DNA of 64,000 nt from Capra hircus (Eukaryota > Chordata > Mammalia > Artiodactyla > Bovidae): positions 45,202,271 through 45,266,270 of the forward strand of contig NC_030827.1 of NCBI RefSeq assembly GCF_001704415.2, read 5' to 3'. This document shows positions 47,918 through 60,315 of this stretch, one piece after another. Positions within the stretch are counted from its first letter, which is position 1, and each line of letters begins with the position of its first letter. Below the pieces are notes generated by a model. The model did no database searches and was not told where the DNA came from. It was given only the letters and a program-made list of their open reading frames with translations. Made by a program: the position numbers and the translations under genes.

Positions 47918-48536
47918 TACCCACCCCAAATTTGGTTTATCCACCGAAATTAATGATGTCACACATGCAGATCAAGTAGGTGTGATGAGTTGTTACTGAC
48001 ATAAAGATTATTTCTGTGATGCAGGGGTAACTCCCACATGGTTTGAAAAACAGACTGAGAGGGCAGGGAAGAAAACTACCTTATTTCTGGTTGTTAGAAG
48101 CTGAGGCAGGGGTAACATTCCCATGTGCAAGGGCTAAAGGAAGGGATGCCTAGGATTTCTTATCTACTTGCCCAAATGTAGAGGGGGAGGGGAAGAGGAA
48201 AGTGTGAAGCTTAAGAGCTGTCAGGACCCATCTTTTAAAAACTGAGCCATGCTCTTTAATACAAGGAGACACTTGATATCTTTCATATATCATATGTATG
48301 CTTTTCTAGACATAATGTGGAGAGCCCTCAGACTCAAAGCCCTTGATTTCAGAACACAAGTAAAAATTATCTTTGTGCTGAAGCATCTCGCTTGTGTGAC
48401 CACCTGAGTTATTGAAGAAACCTCTTACACTCTATAAAGGGCTATGTAGTGATACTCACCTTATTTGATACATGAACTCTTTTGATCATCAGAGATCTTT
48501 GAATTTGGGAAGTATTTGTTCCACTATACAGATCAT
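47918..48536. other. Unassigned, GC-richer DNA
   Basis: Contains a purine-rich tract at 48181-48204 and 'tctataaagggc' at 48431. An old LTR is possible but no family is recognised and no long frame exists. Confidence 0.35.
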
Positions 48537-50166
48537 TCAGTTCAGTTCAGTATCTCAGTCATGTCTGTTTCTTTGCAACCCCCATGGACCACAGCATACC
48601 ATGCCTCCGTGTCCATCACCAACTTCCAGGTTTAACCAAACTCATGTCCATTGAGTCAGTGATCCCATGAAACCATAGCATGTTTTGTCTTTCCCTTCTC
48701 CTCCTGCCCTCAATATTTCCCATCATTAGGGTCTTTTCAAATGAGTAGCTGTTTGAATCAGGTGGAGAATGTATTGGAGTTTTAGCTTCAACATCAATCC
48801 TTCCAGTGAACACCCAGGACTGATCTCCTTTAGGATGGACTGGTTGGAATGCCTTGAAGTCCAAGGGACTCTCAAGAGTCTTCTCCAACACAACAGTTCT
48901 AAAGCATCAATTCTTTGGCACTTAGCTTTCTTTACAGTCCAACTCTCACATCCATACATGACTACTGGAAAAACCATAGCCTTGACTAGATGGACCTTTG
49001 TTGGCAAAGTAATGTCTCTGCTTTTTAATATGCTGTCTAGGTTGGTCATAACTTTTCTTTCATGGAATATGAGTCTTTTAATTTCATGGCTGCAGTCACC
49101 ATCTGCAGTGATTTTGGAGCCCAGAAAAGTAAAGGCAAGCACTGTTTCCCCATTTATTTCCCATTAAGTGATGGGACCAGATGTCAATATCTTAGTTTTC
49201 TGAATGTTGAGCTTTAAGCAACTTTTTCACTCTCTTCTTTCACTTTCATCAAGTGACTCTTTAGTTCTTCTTCACTTTCTGCCATAAGGGTGATGTCGTC
49301 TGCATATCTGAGGTTATTGATATTTCTCCCGGCAATCTTGATTCCAGCTTATGCTTCATCCAACCCACAGTTTCTTATGATATACTTTGCATGTAAGTTA
49401 AATAAGCAGGGTAACAACATACAGCCTTAACATACTCCTTTCCTGATTTGCAACCAGTCTGTTGTTCCATGTCCAGTTCTAACTGTTGCTTCCTGACTTG
49501 CATACAGATTTCCCTGGAGGCAGGTCAGGTGGTCTTGTCCCATCTCTTTCAGAATTTTCCACAGTTTGTTGTGATTCACACAATCAAAGACTTTGGAATA
49601 GTCAATAAAGCAGAAACAGATGTTTTTTTGGAACTCTCTTTCTTTTTCCATGATCCAGCGGATGTTGGCAATTTGAAGTCTGGTTCCTCTGCCTTTTCTA
49701 AAACCAGCTTAAACATCTGGAAGTTCATGGTTCACGTATTCCTGAAGCCTGGCTTAGAGAATTTTGAGCATTACTTTACTAGCCTGTGAGATGAGTGCAA
49801 TTGTGCGGTAGTCTGAGCATTGTTTGGCATTGCCTTTCTTTGGGATTGGAATGAAAACTGACCTTTTCCAGTCCTGTGGCCACTGCTAAGTTTCCCAAAT
49901 TTGCTGCCATATTAAATGCAGCACTTTCACAGCATCATCTTTCAGGATTTGAAATAGCTCAACAGGAATTCCATCACATCCACGAGCTTTGTTCATAGTG
50001 ATGCTTCCTAAGATTGACTTGACTTCACATTCCAGGATGTCTAGCTCTAGGTGAGTGATCACACCATCATGAGTATCTTGGTCATGAAGATCTTTTTTGT
50101 GCAGTTCTGTGTATTCTTGCCACCTCTTCTTTTTTTTTTTTTTTTTTTTTTTTCTTTTTGGTTTGT

Positions 50167-50212
<46 letters not shown>

Positions 50213-50950
50213 TTTACAATACTGTATTGGTTTTGCCATACATTGACATGAATGCACCACAGGTGTACATGAGTTCCCAATCCTGAACCCCCCTCCCACC
50301 ACCCTTCCCATATCATCTCTCTGGGTCATCCTAGTGCACCAGCCCCAAGCACCCTGTATCCTGTATCAAACCTAGACTAGCGATTTGTTTCTTACATGAT
50401 AGTAAGAAACTCTCTTGCTTTTCATGTTTCAATGTCATTCTCCCAAATCATTCCACCCTCTCTCTCTCCCACAGAGTGCAAAAGTCTCTTCTTAATATCT
50501 TCTGCTTCTGTTAAGTCCATACCATTTCTGTGCTTTATTGAACCCATCTTTGCATGAAATGTTCCCTTGATATCTCTAATTATCTTGAAGAAATCTCTCA
50601 TCTTTCCCATTCTATTATTTTCCTCTATTTCTTTGCACTGATCACTGAGGAATGCTTCCTTGTCTCTCCTTGCTATTCTTTGGAACTCTGCATTCAAATG
50701 GGTATATCTTTCCTTCTCTCCTTTTCTTGTCACTTCTCTTCTTTTCACAGCTATTTGTAAGGCCTCTCAGACAGCCATTACGCCTATTGTTTTTTTTTTT
50801 TTTTCTGGGTATGGTATTGATCCCTGTCTCCTGTACAACATCACAAACCTCTGTCCCTAGTTCATCAGGCACTCTGTCTATCAGATCTAGTCCCTTAAAT
50901 CTATTTTCAGTTCCACTGTATAATCACAAGCGATTTGATTTAGATCTGAC
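48537..50950 (-). mobile_element. BovB LINE, longest copy, with L1 insertion
   Basis: Net about 2.06 kb of BovB (48537-50131 and 50486-50950), covering the region between endonuclease and RT, the RT, and the 3' end. On minus it encodes DVVQETGINTIPRKKK near 50820, the palm motif DYSKVFDCVNHNKLW near 49590, and YADD (rc 49296-49307, intact). Frameshifts separate these pieces. The endonuclease N-terminus is missing. Confidence 0.95.
50132..50485 (-). mobile_element. L1 3'UTR inserted into BovB
   Basis: Inverted L1 3' end with a T-run and (TTTA)n (50167-50207) at its tail side. The 8-bp flank ctcttctt at 50124-50131 and 50486-50493 matches the BovB target exactly, and BovB is collinear across it. 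An 18-base segment at 50405-50422 is foreign to L1 and resembles BovB. Confidence 0.95.
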
Positions 50951-51109
50951 AAATATAAATTAAAAATATTACTAGTAATTGCTAATTTGAAAGTTGAATA
51001 TATTTCAGATTGTATTTATGGGAAGTATCAGCAATTATCTCATTTCTTCCAAAAGCTTTACCTAAATCATTGCCATATATATCTGTGATAATTTCCCCAA
51101 TGTGTCATG

Positions 51110-51330
51110 GAATTTACCTCTCTGTTTCTTCTGCTCAAAATGGCCCACTTGCCTTTTCTGCATGCATAATGATAAATTAACCTTCAAACTCTAGCTCAGG
51201 TACAACTGACAGAGCTGGTTGCCTCCTCCCCTGACTCTGAACAATAACTGTGTCAGAGCATCTGCCACGTGGGCTGGCCTTGGACCACATCACAGGCAGT
51301 GAGTAACTCTACTTTGTCTTTGTAATTCCA
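51110..51330 (+). mobile_element. L2 LINE fragment
   Basis: Word order fits the L2 3' region ('ttcaaactctagctcaggt', 'ctcctcccctgactctga', then a C/T-poor linker and 'tttgtctttgtaattcca'). Diverged; limits are approximate. Confidence 0.5.
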
Positions 51331-51751
51331 CAACTCAGAACGTCACTTGGGCTCAGTGGAAAGTAAACTTTTTTTTTTTTTTTTCCTGAATCAGTCATTC
51401 CCAAGGCTGCTGTGTGTATCCATGCAGGTTTCATGCACTACATAGTTCTAGGGACCACAATTCAGGAAGACTGAATAGGATGCCCTGCATCTATATTAAG
51501 TAGCAAAGGAGCATTTATTGTACATGATGGAACCTGGCAATATATTCAATCTATCACCAATGGATACTTTTAATCAGAAACTATAAGAAGCAAGAATTGA
51601 AGTGACTAAGTATATGATACTTTTGAACATTTTTGTCAAAGTCATCATCTTAAAAGTTTATGATTTGATAAGTCAGGAAATAGTCTAAGAAATGTTAATT
51701 AATGTGTCCAAGAGAGCAAAATTTAAAGTGGAAGAGAAGAGAGGAGATGTG
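51331..51751. other. Unassigned DNA
   Basis: A T-run lies at 51368-51384. Nothing else recognised. Confidence 0.4.
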
Positions 51752-51958
51752 TGCTTAGGCATGTCTGTTTCTGACTCTTTGTGACCCCAAGGACAGTAGC
51801 CCACCAGGCTTCTCTGTCCATGGAATTTTTCAGGCAAAAATACTGGAGTGGGTTGCCATTTCCTATTCAGGGATCTTCCCAACCCAGGGATTGAACCCAT
51901 GTCTTTTGGGTCTCCAGAATTGACAGAAAGATTTGTTACCACTGTGCCACCTTGGAAG
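51752..51958 (-). mobile_element. Bov-tA SINE
   Basis: Inverted copy from 'gcttaggcatgtctg' to 'gtgccaccttggaag'. Confidence 0.92.
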
Positions 51959-52269
51959 TGCAAAGAGGTGTGTCTTAAAGTCATACTTGTTGGGGCTGTA
52001 TGATTTATATTGATTTTGGTCCTAGGAATTTACATATGAATTACAACTTGCAGTTTTCTGGAAACATCTCAGTACGTTTCTGAAAGATCACAATGCAGAT
52101 GTTGACTAATGATTTGCCAAGAGTGGAGGTGGACATAATCCAGAGGGATTAATCAGGCATAGGACTTATCCCTTAAATAATTTCCATAGACTAAAAAGCA
52201 TAATTATGTAAATAACTCTAGAGAGCTCTACTTGACTTTCTTGACAAGAACTAACCAGCAGTAATGAGT

Positions 52270-52741
52270 GAAAAGAAAGAAATTTCAAAACAGGATCATT
52301 TTCTCATGTTAACTACAAATTGGCACTTGCCAAGAGCATTTGCCAGCAACTGAACAACAACAACAACAAAGCATTTGCCATTTGCCTGTGTAGAGACTGA
52401 ACCCTGTGATGCTATGGCTGCAGACCTTCAATAGCTTCTAAGGGGAATTCAGGGCGGAAAATGATCCTAGTCCTTGCATCCCTTCATAATTAGAAAGTCA
52501 GTAAATTCCTTCATGGCGATATAAATTCCTAGCAGAAAACCTTTTGTAAAATAAGCACTTGATTGCATTGAGCTCCTCCTTCACCAAAATTTTATATATT
52601 GACCTTCCCTCACTGCCTCTTTTGAGCAGTCTCTTAGAGCTATCTGAGGTGCTGTCTCCTGGACTGCAGTGCTCATTTTGCCCCAAATAAAAGTTAATTC
52701 TCAACTCTCAATTCTCATATTGTGCAGCTTTTTGGTCAACA
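52270..52741 (+). mobile_element. Endogenous retrovirus LTR (second family)
   Basis: The right end is clear: a TATA-like 'ttttatatattgacc' (52591), 'gctgtctcctggactgcagt', AATAAA at 52686-52691, and a CA end at 52740-52741. The U3 part ('gagactgaaccctgtgatg', 'aattcagggcggaaaatg') resembles a ruminant ERV LTR. The left boundary is approximate. No internal viral genes are adjacent. Confidence 0.65.
52346..52369 (+). mobile_element. 24-bp retrotransposon tail insertion
   Basis: The segment gcaactgaacaacaacaacaacaa (24 bases, 52346-52369) is a Bov-tA/BovB-type 3' terminus with (AAC)n. It is bracketed by agcatttgcca at 52335-52345 and 52370-52380. Apparently an extremely 5'-truncated insertion into the LTR. 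Confidence 0.75.
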
Positions 52742-52928
52742 CTGGCTCAGCTGGTAAAGAATCCACTTGCAATGCGGGAGACCTGGGTTCCATCCCTGGG
52801 TTGGGAAGATACCCTGGAGAAGGGAAAGGCTACCCACTACAGTATTCTGGCTTGGAGAATTCCATGGACTGTATATTCCATGGGGTCACAAACAGTTGGA
52901 CACGACCGAGCTACTTTCACTTTCATTT
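52742..52928 (+). mobile_element. Bov-tA SINE, 5'-truncated
   Basis: Starts within the head ('ctggctcagctggtaaagaa') directly after the LTR and ends 'gagctactttcactttcat'. Confidence 0.92.
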
Positions 52929-55554
52929 TTTCATATCAATCCAGAGTTGACTATGATGCTGCTTAAATTTGGCTGCTTAGCTGAAATTTAGGGGCCATAA
53001 CATGTTGACTCAAATTCTGTGAGTGGGCTTATGTATCGATTCACTAGGAAGTAAGCTAAAAAAAGAGCTGTTTCTGTATGGCTTAGCTTTACATCTTTTA
53101 AAACTTGAAACGTTTCTCAAAGATTATAGTTAAAAAACTTCTTCAACTGGCAAAGAAAAAAAAAGTGTATACAAATACAGATGATGATGAACTTGGAAAA
53201 CACTGCCTGATGCAGATAGACAAACAAAATAAAACTACTGTTAAACTAATAAATATGATCTCAAGTGCTAAAATAGGTGATTCAGAAAACTTTCCACTTG
53301 CCTTTGTTTTACATAGCAGGTGGTGCTTTGTCTGGTTTGATTGTGTTTTAATTGAGAGAATATGTTCTGCTTTATCAACAGCTGTTGTTATTACCATTAC
53401 TTAAGAGATAATATTTGACAGGGAATTAGGAGGCAGATTGTAAAACGTTCCTTATAGAATGTTTAAAATGAAAAATAGCCTGAAAATCATTTAATCTCAG
53501 CTACATTTAAATATTGTTCCTTTTGGTGATTTTGAAAAACATATCAATTGTTTTTGCATTTTGAATAAGCACTATATATGACCCTTTGTTACAGAAGAAA
53601 ATGCAATTATATAGAAACTGTTTTATATAAATGTAAAAAATACTGTCTCTTTATGAAAAATATAATATCAAAGAAAGGTCTTTAATGACAATAAGCCTAG
53701 TTTGATTATCAACAAAAATAACAACAATAAATTCATGTACCCTTATTTAGACTACATAAAGTGTTAGGTTATTTCTTATTTTTACAACTGATTTTGGTCT
53801 ATGAATCTCTAAGCCCAGTGATACATGCTCATCATTTTGCTCTGCCTGTAGCATGGTAGAATATATTAGTGCTCATTCGTCTTCATTACCCTCTCTGTGG
53901 TACCAGTCCACATAAGAGTGTTATACAATGTTTCCCTGTTGAATCTTACACACAGCTATAACATAATTCACCCAATTGAATGAGAGGGGGAGTGACATGT
54001 GTTATTTACAGACTGAGGATTAAGAAATAGTGAATGTTTTACCACATTTTGTTTTCCTTTTTTTCTGAAATTATGGAAGTCTGTATTGAGAGGGAGCTCC
54101 ATTTGCTACTGCAAAATGGGCATAGAGGATGAATGATGATTACATTTTTTTGTAAATTGTTGAGATTCTTTTGGATTGTTTTATTAGCATAATGTAACTT
54201 TTTCTGGGAAAATTTTATAGACTGTTTTTATTATTGTTAATCTTTTTGGATGTTGTGTTCATGTGTGATATATGAAAACAGACTTTCATCAGCTTCCTTC
54301 TTTACTAAGTTAGTTGCAAGTGAATCTTTTTTTGTTTAATCATGGTGCTTCATTTTGTTTACTTCATTCAAATTCTATCATGTGATTTGGTCACTTTCCT
54401 AAATAAAAGAGTTTATCAAAATTTTGCCCTATTCTAAATTTTTCTCCTCCACTTTACTTAGTTTTGATGTATGCTTTGTGTCTGTGTTTGTGTGTTTGGA
54501 GGGAGAGAGGGAATTTGGTTTTGATCTCCACCTTAGATCTTTGATCTTTTCTTACAAACACCTATTTACTACATGTCCTTCTTGATGATGTCTTGTTTGT
54601 CCAGACTTCAGACTTTCCATCTTCACTACAGTTCTTTTTGGTCATGTAAAGAATTTTTTCCATATCCTTTTATTTCTTGAGGGTCAACTAAATTAGCACA
54701 GGTCCATTATTCTGTGTCTTTACCAGGCTCACCCATGATGCTTAACAGATCCATATACAAACTTATGCTGAGCAGCACATTTTTCACACATGCTCTTTTT
54801 TTAACGATAGAATCCGGTCACTGTGAAGGGTAGGAGCTCCATGCTCTTTCTATCTACTGTTCTATCATAACCGTTCAACCTTACCAAGGACAAGTCAATG
54901 AATTTATTTTTAAATGTTGAAAGTAGGATGGTATATATCACTTGCCCTCTGATATTTTGTGAAGCCCTAGTAACATTTTGTTCTCACATTTTAGATTATG
55001 TAAGAAATGAATAGATCTGGGACCAAGGGAGATTTTAAACTAGTTTACAACTTTTTTCATTGCTTGTAAAAGTATGCAACAAAACCCAAGATTCTGTCAT
55101 TTTAAAATAGAACACCTAGCAAGCTTTGATAGATGCATTTCAGGTGTGCCATGCCATTCTGAAGTGAAACATCAACTTTATATTGACCTAATATTGCTCC
55201 TAATCACTAATAATCCTTGGATGACATAGCACATCAATGTAACACAAACTGTCCTAAAGCATGTACTTGTATCTAGTCCTAAAAAATGAAATAAAAGTGC
55301 TAGGCTTGACCCTGGGGTAAGTCTCTTGAGCATGAGTTGTCAAGGACATTTTTTTAAATTGTTTTAAAAGACTCACAGCAGGCTTATTTTTCTATCTGTT
55401 GTATTTTGATAGTAATTATAAAATGTTTAATAGGTTAAGTTTTGAGTTTATAAAATAAAACAAAATAAAATTTTATTTTTAATACAATGGTAAACATAAT
55501 GCATAGAGTACTCATTAAAATGACAGAGATTTATTTGCATATAACTCTACTTAT
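52929..55554. other. 2.6-kb AT-rich, repeat-poor DNA
   Basis: No insertion of any recognised family. The 99-codon plus frame at 53105-53404 starts in an A-rich, lysine-rich run and has no domain; it is probably a chance frame. Confidence 0.5.
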
Positions 55555-55563
55555 CTTTAAAAT

Positions 55564-55776
55564 GACTTCCCAAGTGGTACAGTGGTAAAGAACCCATCAT
55601 CCAATGCAGGAGACCTGAGTTCGATCCTTGGTTCAGGAAGATCCCCTAGGGAAAGAAGTGGCAACCCCCTCCAATATTCTTGCTTGGGAGATCCCACAGA
55701 CAGAGGAGCCTGGCAGGCTACAGTTCATGGGGTCTCAAAGAATCAGATATGACTGAGCAACTGAGTAGGCATGCAC
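55564..55776 (+). mobile_element. Bov-tA SINE with 9-bp TSD
   Basis: Flanked by ctttaaaat at 55555-55563 and 55777-55785. Confidence 0.95.
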
Positions 55777-55785
55777 CTTTAAAAT

Positions 55786-56491
55786 ATTCCACAAATATAT
55801 TTATATGCATTTGTTGAAGATCAGATTATTACGTGTTTCTCCTAATTTAATTGTAACAGACATGTTTCCCTTCCTATAATTGATAACTCACACTCAACTG
55901 TATGTTTAAAAGTGAAAGAGCTGAGACAGTCATTTCAGACCCAATTATAATTCTCTCAAGTAAAATTTAAAATATTTCAGATAAAGGAAACAGGAAGGCA
56001 AGGTTAACACTAATAGAGAAGATAGACTACACTCAGTGAAGTCTTCATGAAAAAAATGGCATATGAATTTAGAAGAAATTTTATATATAAGAAGGAAAAT
56101 ACTCATAGGTACATGCATTAGTCTGGCAAGAATTCATGATATGCCACCTCAAAACTTGCTGCTTTACTTTACTGATGATTTTTAGCTGAAGATATTTGGA
56201 AAAAAAAAAAAAAAAACAGCAAATACAGGGAAAAGCTTTCTCTCAATTCCTCTTATTGGTTCAAAGACAAATTCTCTATTGGAAGCAAAATGTCACAAAT
56301 ACCCTTTCTGGGAGTTTCATCAACAGGAAAGAGTGACTCATCACAGAAGAGGGGGCTAGAAGTTGAACACACATCCGGACAAGCTTTGTCACAAGCTATT
56401 ATATCACCTATCTTCTAAAGGCCCATTTGTCTTTCCTAAAAGTGATATACTGTCTCTTGAATTGCCTCCATTTCCCCTCCCGCTACCTTGC
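55786..56491. other. AT-rich unique DNA
   Basis: An A-run lies at 56201-56216; nothing else recognised. Confidence 0.45.
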
Positions 56492-56704
56492 ATGCCGCGT
56501 TGCTTCAGTTGTGTCCGACTCTGTGTGACCCTATGGACTGTAACTCATTAGGTTCCTCTGTCAATGGGATTCCCCAGGCAAGAACGCTGGGGTGGGTTGC
56601 CATGCCCTCCTCCAGGGAAATTTTCCCAACCCAAGGATCAAACCCGTGCCTCTTACATCTCCTGCATTGGCAGGATGGTTCTTTACCACTAGCACACCCA
56701 CTCC
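56492..56704 (-). mobile_element. Bov-tA SINE
   Basis: Inverted copy from 'gccgcgttgcttcagttgtg' with a diverged head near 56690. Confidence 0.92.
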
Positions 56705-57221
56705 CCTACTAAGATGGTATATAGGCTCTTCCATGTCTCTGCTTTTTTCAGTTAGTCACCTTCTGCAATTCCCTCATGCATGTGGTACTAAAAATTAATT
56801 AACTTATGTATCTTTTGTCTTATTAGTCTGCCTCTCTTTAATTTATTTCAACAACTATTGAACCTATGAGGGTAGAAGGAAAGTCTTTCCTCTCCTATTT
56901 ATACTGGGGCTACAATCGGAAAATAACATAGATTGGCAGCATAAATGACAGAAATTTTCTCAATGAAAGTATTTAAGATTTCTAAACATTTTGTAGAAAG
57001 TGAGAAGGTAATTCTAAAATTTAGTTTAAAATGCAGTCTACAATAGTTAATATATTCTTGAGGAAGAATAAAACTGGAGGACATACACCCCAGATTTAAT
57101 GAATTACTGAAAAATCTAGCTATTAGCATCATGAAGTACTAGCATAATAATAGACAAACAATATCAATAGTACCAAAATTTACCTTTTTGTTTATTTTTT
57201 AAGTGAATATTTCAGAAGATA
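56705..57221. other. Unassigned DNA
   Basis: No recognised repeat or gene feature. Confidence 0.45.
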
Positions 57222-57705
57222 AGATGAGTGTCCACGGGATCGGTGTTCTTTTGGGGTGTTCTGTACAGACTCGTCCAGCAATAAATAAACCAGTGTGTGG
57301 TTTCTGTGAGTTGCCAACAATCCTGCATTGAAACTTTTGCAGTTCTTTCATTTTGAAGTTGGGTTTGATGGATTTTTTTTTTTTTTTCTGACAACTTTGT
57401 TGGAAGCCATGCTATTCTTCCTGCCGTCTCTCCCCTTCAAGAAATATGAAAGCAAATGTTTGGAAGAACTGCTGTTTAAAAGATGAACCGTGTCTGCCGT
57501 GAAAGTGTGTGGGTGTTTGTTGGTGTCCTGAGTGCCACATGCCAGTGCACAGAGGCGGGGATGGCCCTGGGCCCGAGATGCTGTGCTTGTGATGCTGACC
57601 TGCTCCACGCTCCTGTTGAAATCAGTGCCTGCCCCTCCCCACCACTGTCCAGCCTTACTGTTGTCCTCACAAATCAGTGAATAAAGTATGCGCTTTATTC
57701 ATGTT
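57222..57705 (+). pseudogene. Likely retrocopied mRNA 3'UTR (parent gene unknown)
   Basis: This 480-base block is clearly GC-richer than its AT-rich flanks, with CpGs, and has no introns or repeat match. It ends with AATAAA (57680-57685) about 20 bases before a short A-run. That is the look of the tail of a processed mRNA inserted by LINE machinery. No parent coding sequence is seen and I do not recognise the transcript. It could also be an unlisted repeat or a genuine terminal exon. Confidence 0.45.
57679..57700. promoter_or_regulatory. Palindromic poly(A)-signal stem-loop
   Basis: gaataaag (57679-57686), a 6-base loop, then ctttattc (57693-57700). AATAAA is thus present on both strands. 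Confidence 0.5.
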
Positions 57706-58092
57706 AAAAAATATATTTGACTGGGGTATAATTACTTTACAATGGTGCCTTGGTTTCTGCTGTACAATAACATGATTCAGCCATAAGCATATATGTATCC
57801 CTTCCATCTTGAGCCTCCCTCCTTTCTAGGTTGTCACAGAGCACCAGGTTGAACTCTCTGTGTTATACAGCAGCTTCCCTCTAGCTTCCTATTTTACACA
57901 TGATAGTGTATATATTTCAATGCTTCTCAATTTGTCCCACCCTCTCCTTCCCCTGTTATGTCCACAAGTCTGCTCTCTCTGTCTGCTTCTCAGAAGCAGG
58001 TTCATCATTATCATTTTTCTAGATTCCATAAATATATGTTAATATACGATATTTGTCTTTCTCTTTCTGACTTCACTGTCTATAACAGGCTC
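57706..58092 (-). mobile_element. Older artiodactyl L1 3'UTR
   Basis: Inverted L1 3' end ('actggggtataattacttta', 'ctctgtgttatacagcagct', 'caagtctgctctctctgtct'). It meets the retrocopy-like block tail to tail. Confidence 0.88.
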
Positions 58093-58348
58093 TCCATACA
58101 TTTGGACACTTGATTTTTATAAAAATTTAAACAGGGAAAATTATGTTAAAGCTTTAAATTATTAAAAGATGTCGTCATGTAATTTTATCTCTATAATTGT
58201 AAAAAAAATAAATAAAACTTGACAACTATTTTATACCATTCAGTGAAACTGACAAAACTTAGTTCATGGGGATAAGTGTGAAAAAAAAAAATCTAAAGTA
58301 TCTATGAGAAAACACAGAGGAATATCTATATGACATTGCAGTAGCTAA

Positions 58349-58573
58349 GGGCTTCTCAGGTGACTCAGTGGTAAGGAATGGTCACCTACACATTCAGGAG
58401 ACATAGGAGACATGGATTTAATCCTTGAGTAGGGAAAATACCATGGAGAAGGAAATGGCAACCCACTCCAATATTCTTGCCTGGAGAATCCCGTGGAGAG
58501 TGAAGCCTCATGGGCTACAGATCATAAAGTCACAGAGAGTCAGACACAATTGAGAAACTGAACATGCACATAT
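58349..58573 (+). mobile_element. Bov-tA SINE with 11-bp TSD
   Basis: Flanks gcagtag[c/a]taa at 58338-58348 and 58574-58584 differ at one base. The body has a small duplication 'ggagacataggagacatgg'. Confidence 0.94.
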
Positions 58574-58780
58574 GCAGTAGATAAAGATCTCTAATACAAG
58601 AGTCAAAAACAAAGAACTAGTCATAAAACAAAGAAAAAAATTAAAAAATTGGCTTTATAATAGATTTTTTCCTCTATCAAAAACCTCATGAATAAAGTGA
58701 AAATACCAAAGAAATAGTGGAAGAAATTATACACTTGCTATGTGTTTATTTTGTAGGACTCAGGTCATATAAATAATCTG

Positions 58781-59063
58781 GAATGCAGGAGATCTCGACT
58801 TGATTCCTGGGTCGGGAAGATCCCCTGGAGAAGGGAAAGGCTACTCACTCCAGTATTCTTGGGCTTCCTTTGTGGCTCAGCTGGTAAATAATCAGCCTGC
58901 AGTGAGGGAAACCTGGGTTCAATCTCTGGATTGGGAAGATCCCCTGGAGAAGGGAAAGGCTACTCACTCCAGTATTCTGGCCTGGAGAATTCCATGGGGA
59001 CTGTGTACCCCATGTGGTCGCAAAGAGTTGGACACAACTGAGCGACTGAACTGAACTGAACTA
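58781..59063 (+). mobile_element. Bov-tA SINE, two-headed subtype
   Basis: Second head at about 58860 ('gggcttcctttgtggctcag'). It ends in a BovB-like 'gcgactgaactgaactgaac' tail. Confidence 0.93.
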
Positions 59064-59394
59064 GAGGCTAGTTTTGACTGAAAAAGGGCAACAAACTGCC
59101 ATTATGGAGTGCTGAAAGAGTTCTGTATTTTCTGAATGGTTGTTACATAGGAGAATACTCATGTAAACATCATCATGTTGTATTTGTAGATTTAATTCAT
59201 TCCATTCAATTTTCTATATCTATTTTGGCCCTTAATTTTAATAAAGCAAGTAAATAGTTACAAATGTGGAAAATATATCTCATGCAACTACTCCTATAAA
59301 CAAATTCATTTTTCCCCTGAGAAATGGAATATTCAAAAAGAAGAAATATTTTATTATCAAAATAATATATCCTTATTCTTGTCCCTAACCATTC
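59064..59394. other. AT-rich unique DNA
   Basis: Nothing recognised. Confidence 0.45.
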
Positions 59395-59402
59395 GCATTG
59401 AC

Positions 59403-59616
59403 TTCCCAGGTGGCTCAGTGGTAAAGAACCCACCTGTCAATGCAGAAGATGTAAGTTCAAGCCCTGGGTCAGGAAAATCTCCTGGAGAATGAAATGGCAA
59501 CCTGCTCCAGTATTTTTACCTAAGAAAGTCCGTGGACAGAGGGCCTAATGGGCTATAGTCAATGGAGCCACAAGTCCAAAAGTCAGACAGGACTTACCGA
59601 GTAACAACAACAGCAA
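59403..59616 (+). mobile_element. Bov-tA SINE with 8-bp TSD
   Basis: Flanked by gcattgac at 59395-59402 and 59617-59624; tail 'gagtaacaacaacagcaa'. Confidence 0.94.
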
Positions 59617-59624
59617 GCATTGAC

Positions 59625-60315
59625 ATAAAACAGGTTTAGCTTGTTCTTAAAAATCAATTTGAAGATAAATTATATAATAGAAATAGTATCAAGTATAGTC
59701 TCCTAGAGAACTTGCTATATAAATGCTTGCAGAGTAGACTTAGTTACATTAAAAAATACCAAGAAAATAATTAGATATTTCCACAATGATATTTAAACAC
59801 TAAAGAATAGCCAAATGATCTAGAACTTTACAGAGTTATGCCATTTCAAAGTTATGTTCAAAGAGAAATGCACAGTTAGAGCAAGTCAAGTTCATTATCA
59901 GAAAACAGCCTGTCTCTTCAGACATAGCATTTATTTTCACATGTCTGTTTCACCTTTTGAAAAGTATCAGTCATTAGCAGAGTCTTCTCAGAGAGCTTTA
60001 TTCTATTGTTAGATTCCTTACTTGATAAAAAGAATATTAAAACTACAAACAGACAAACTTTGATGTGGAAATTTAAAAAGCACATGGTAGACTTGGTTGC
60101 AAAATTTGCCATCTAATTAGTTATTAAGGATGCTTTGGCTCATACTTCCTCACTAATGGATCTGTCTTTTTACCAAGTGTCAGTCTTTATGGAAGGAACT
60201 CTTCCAAATAATGAGAACCTGCCAGTACATCCTTTTAGAAACTCATAATCAACACATGTATTGTTTCCTACATTTCATTTTTTCCCTTCTTTATGTAATA
60301 TCAAAGAAACTCAAA
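59625..60315. other. AT-rich unique DNA
   Basis: Nothing recognised. Confidence 0.45.

Noticed and set aside
53105..53404. 99-codon frame as a small gene
   Set aside because: Lysine-rich start from an A-run, no signal or domain, and an opposite-strand frame of similar length. Composition explains it.
57483..57680. 65-codon plus frame and overlapping minus frames in the GC-rich block
   Set aside because: Frames are open on both strands because of composition. There is no domain, and the block looks like untranslated mRNA sequence.
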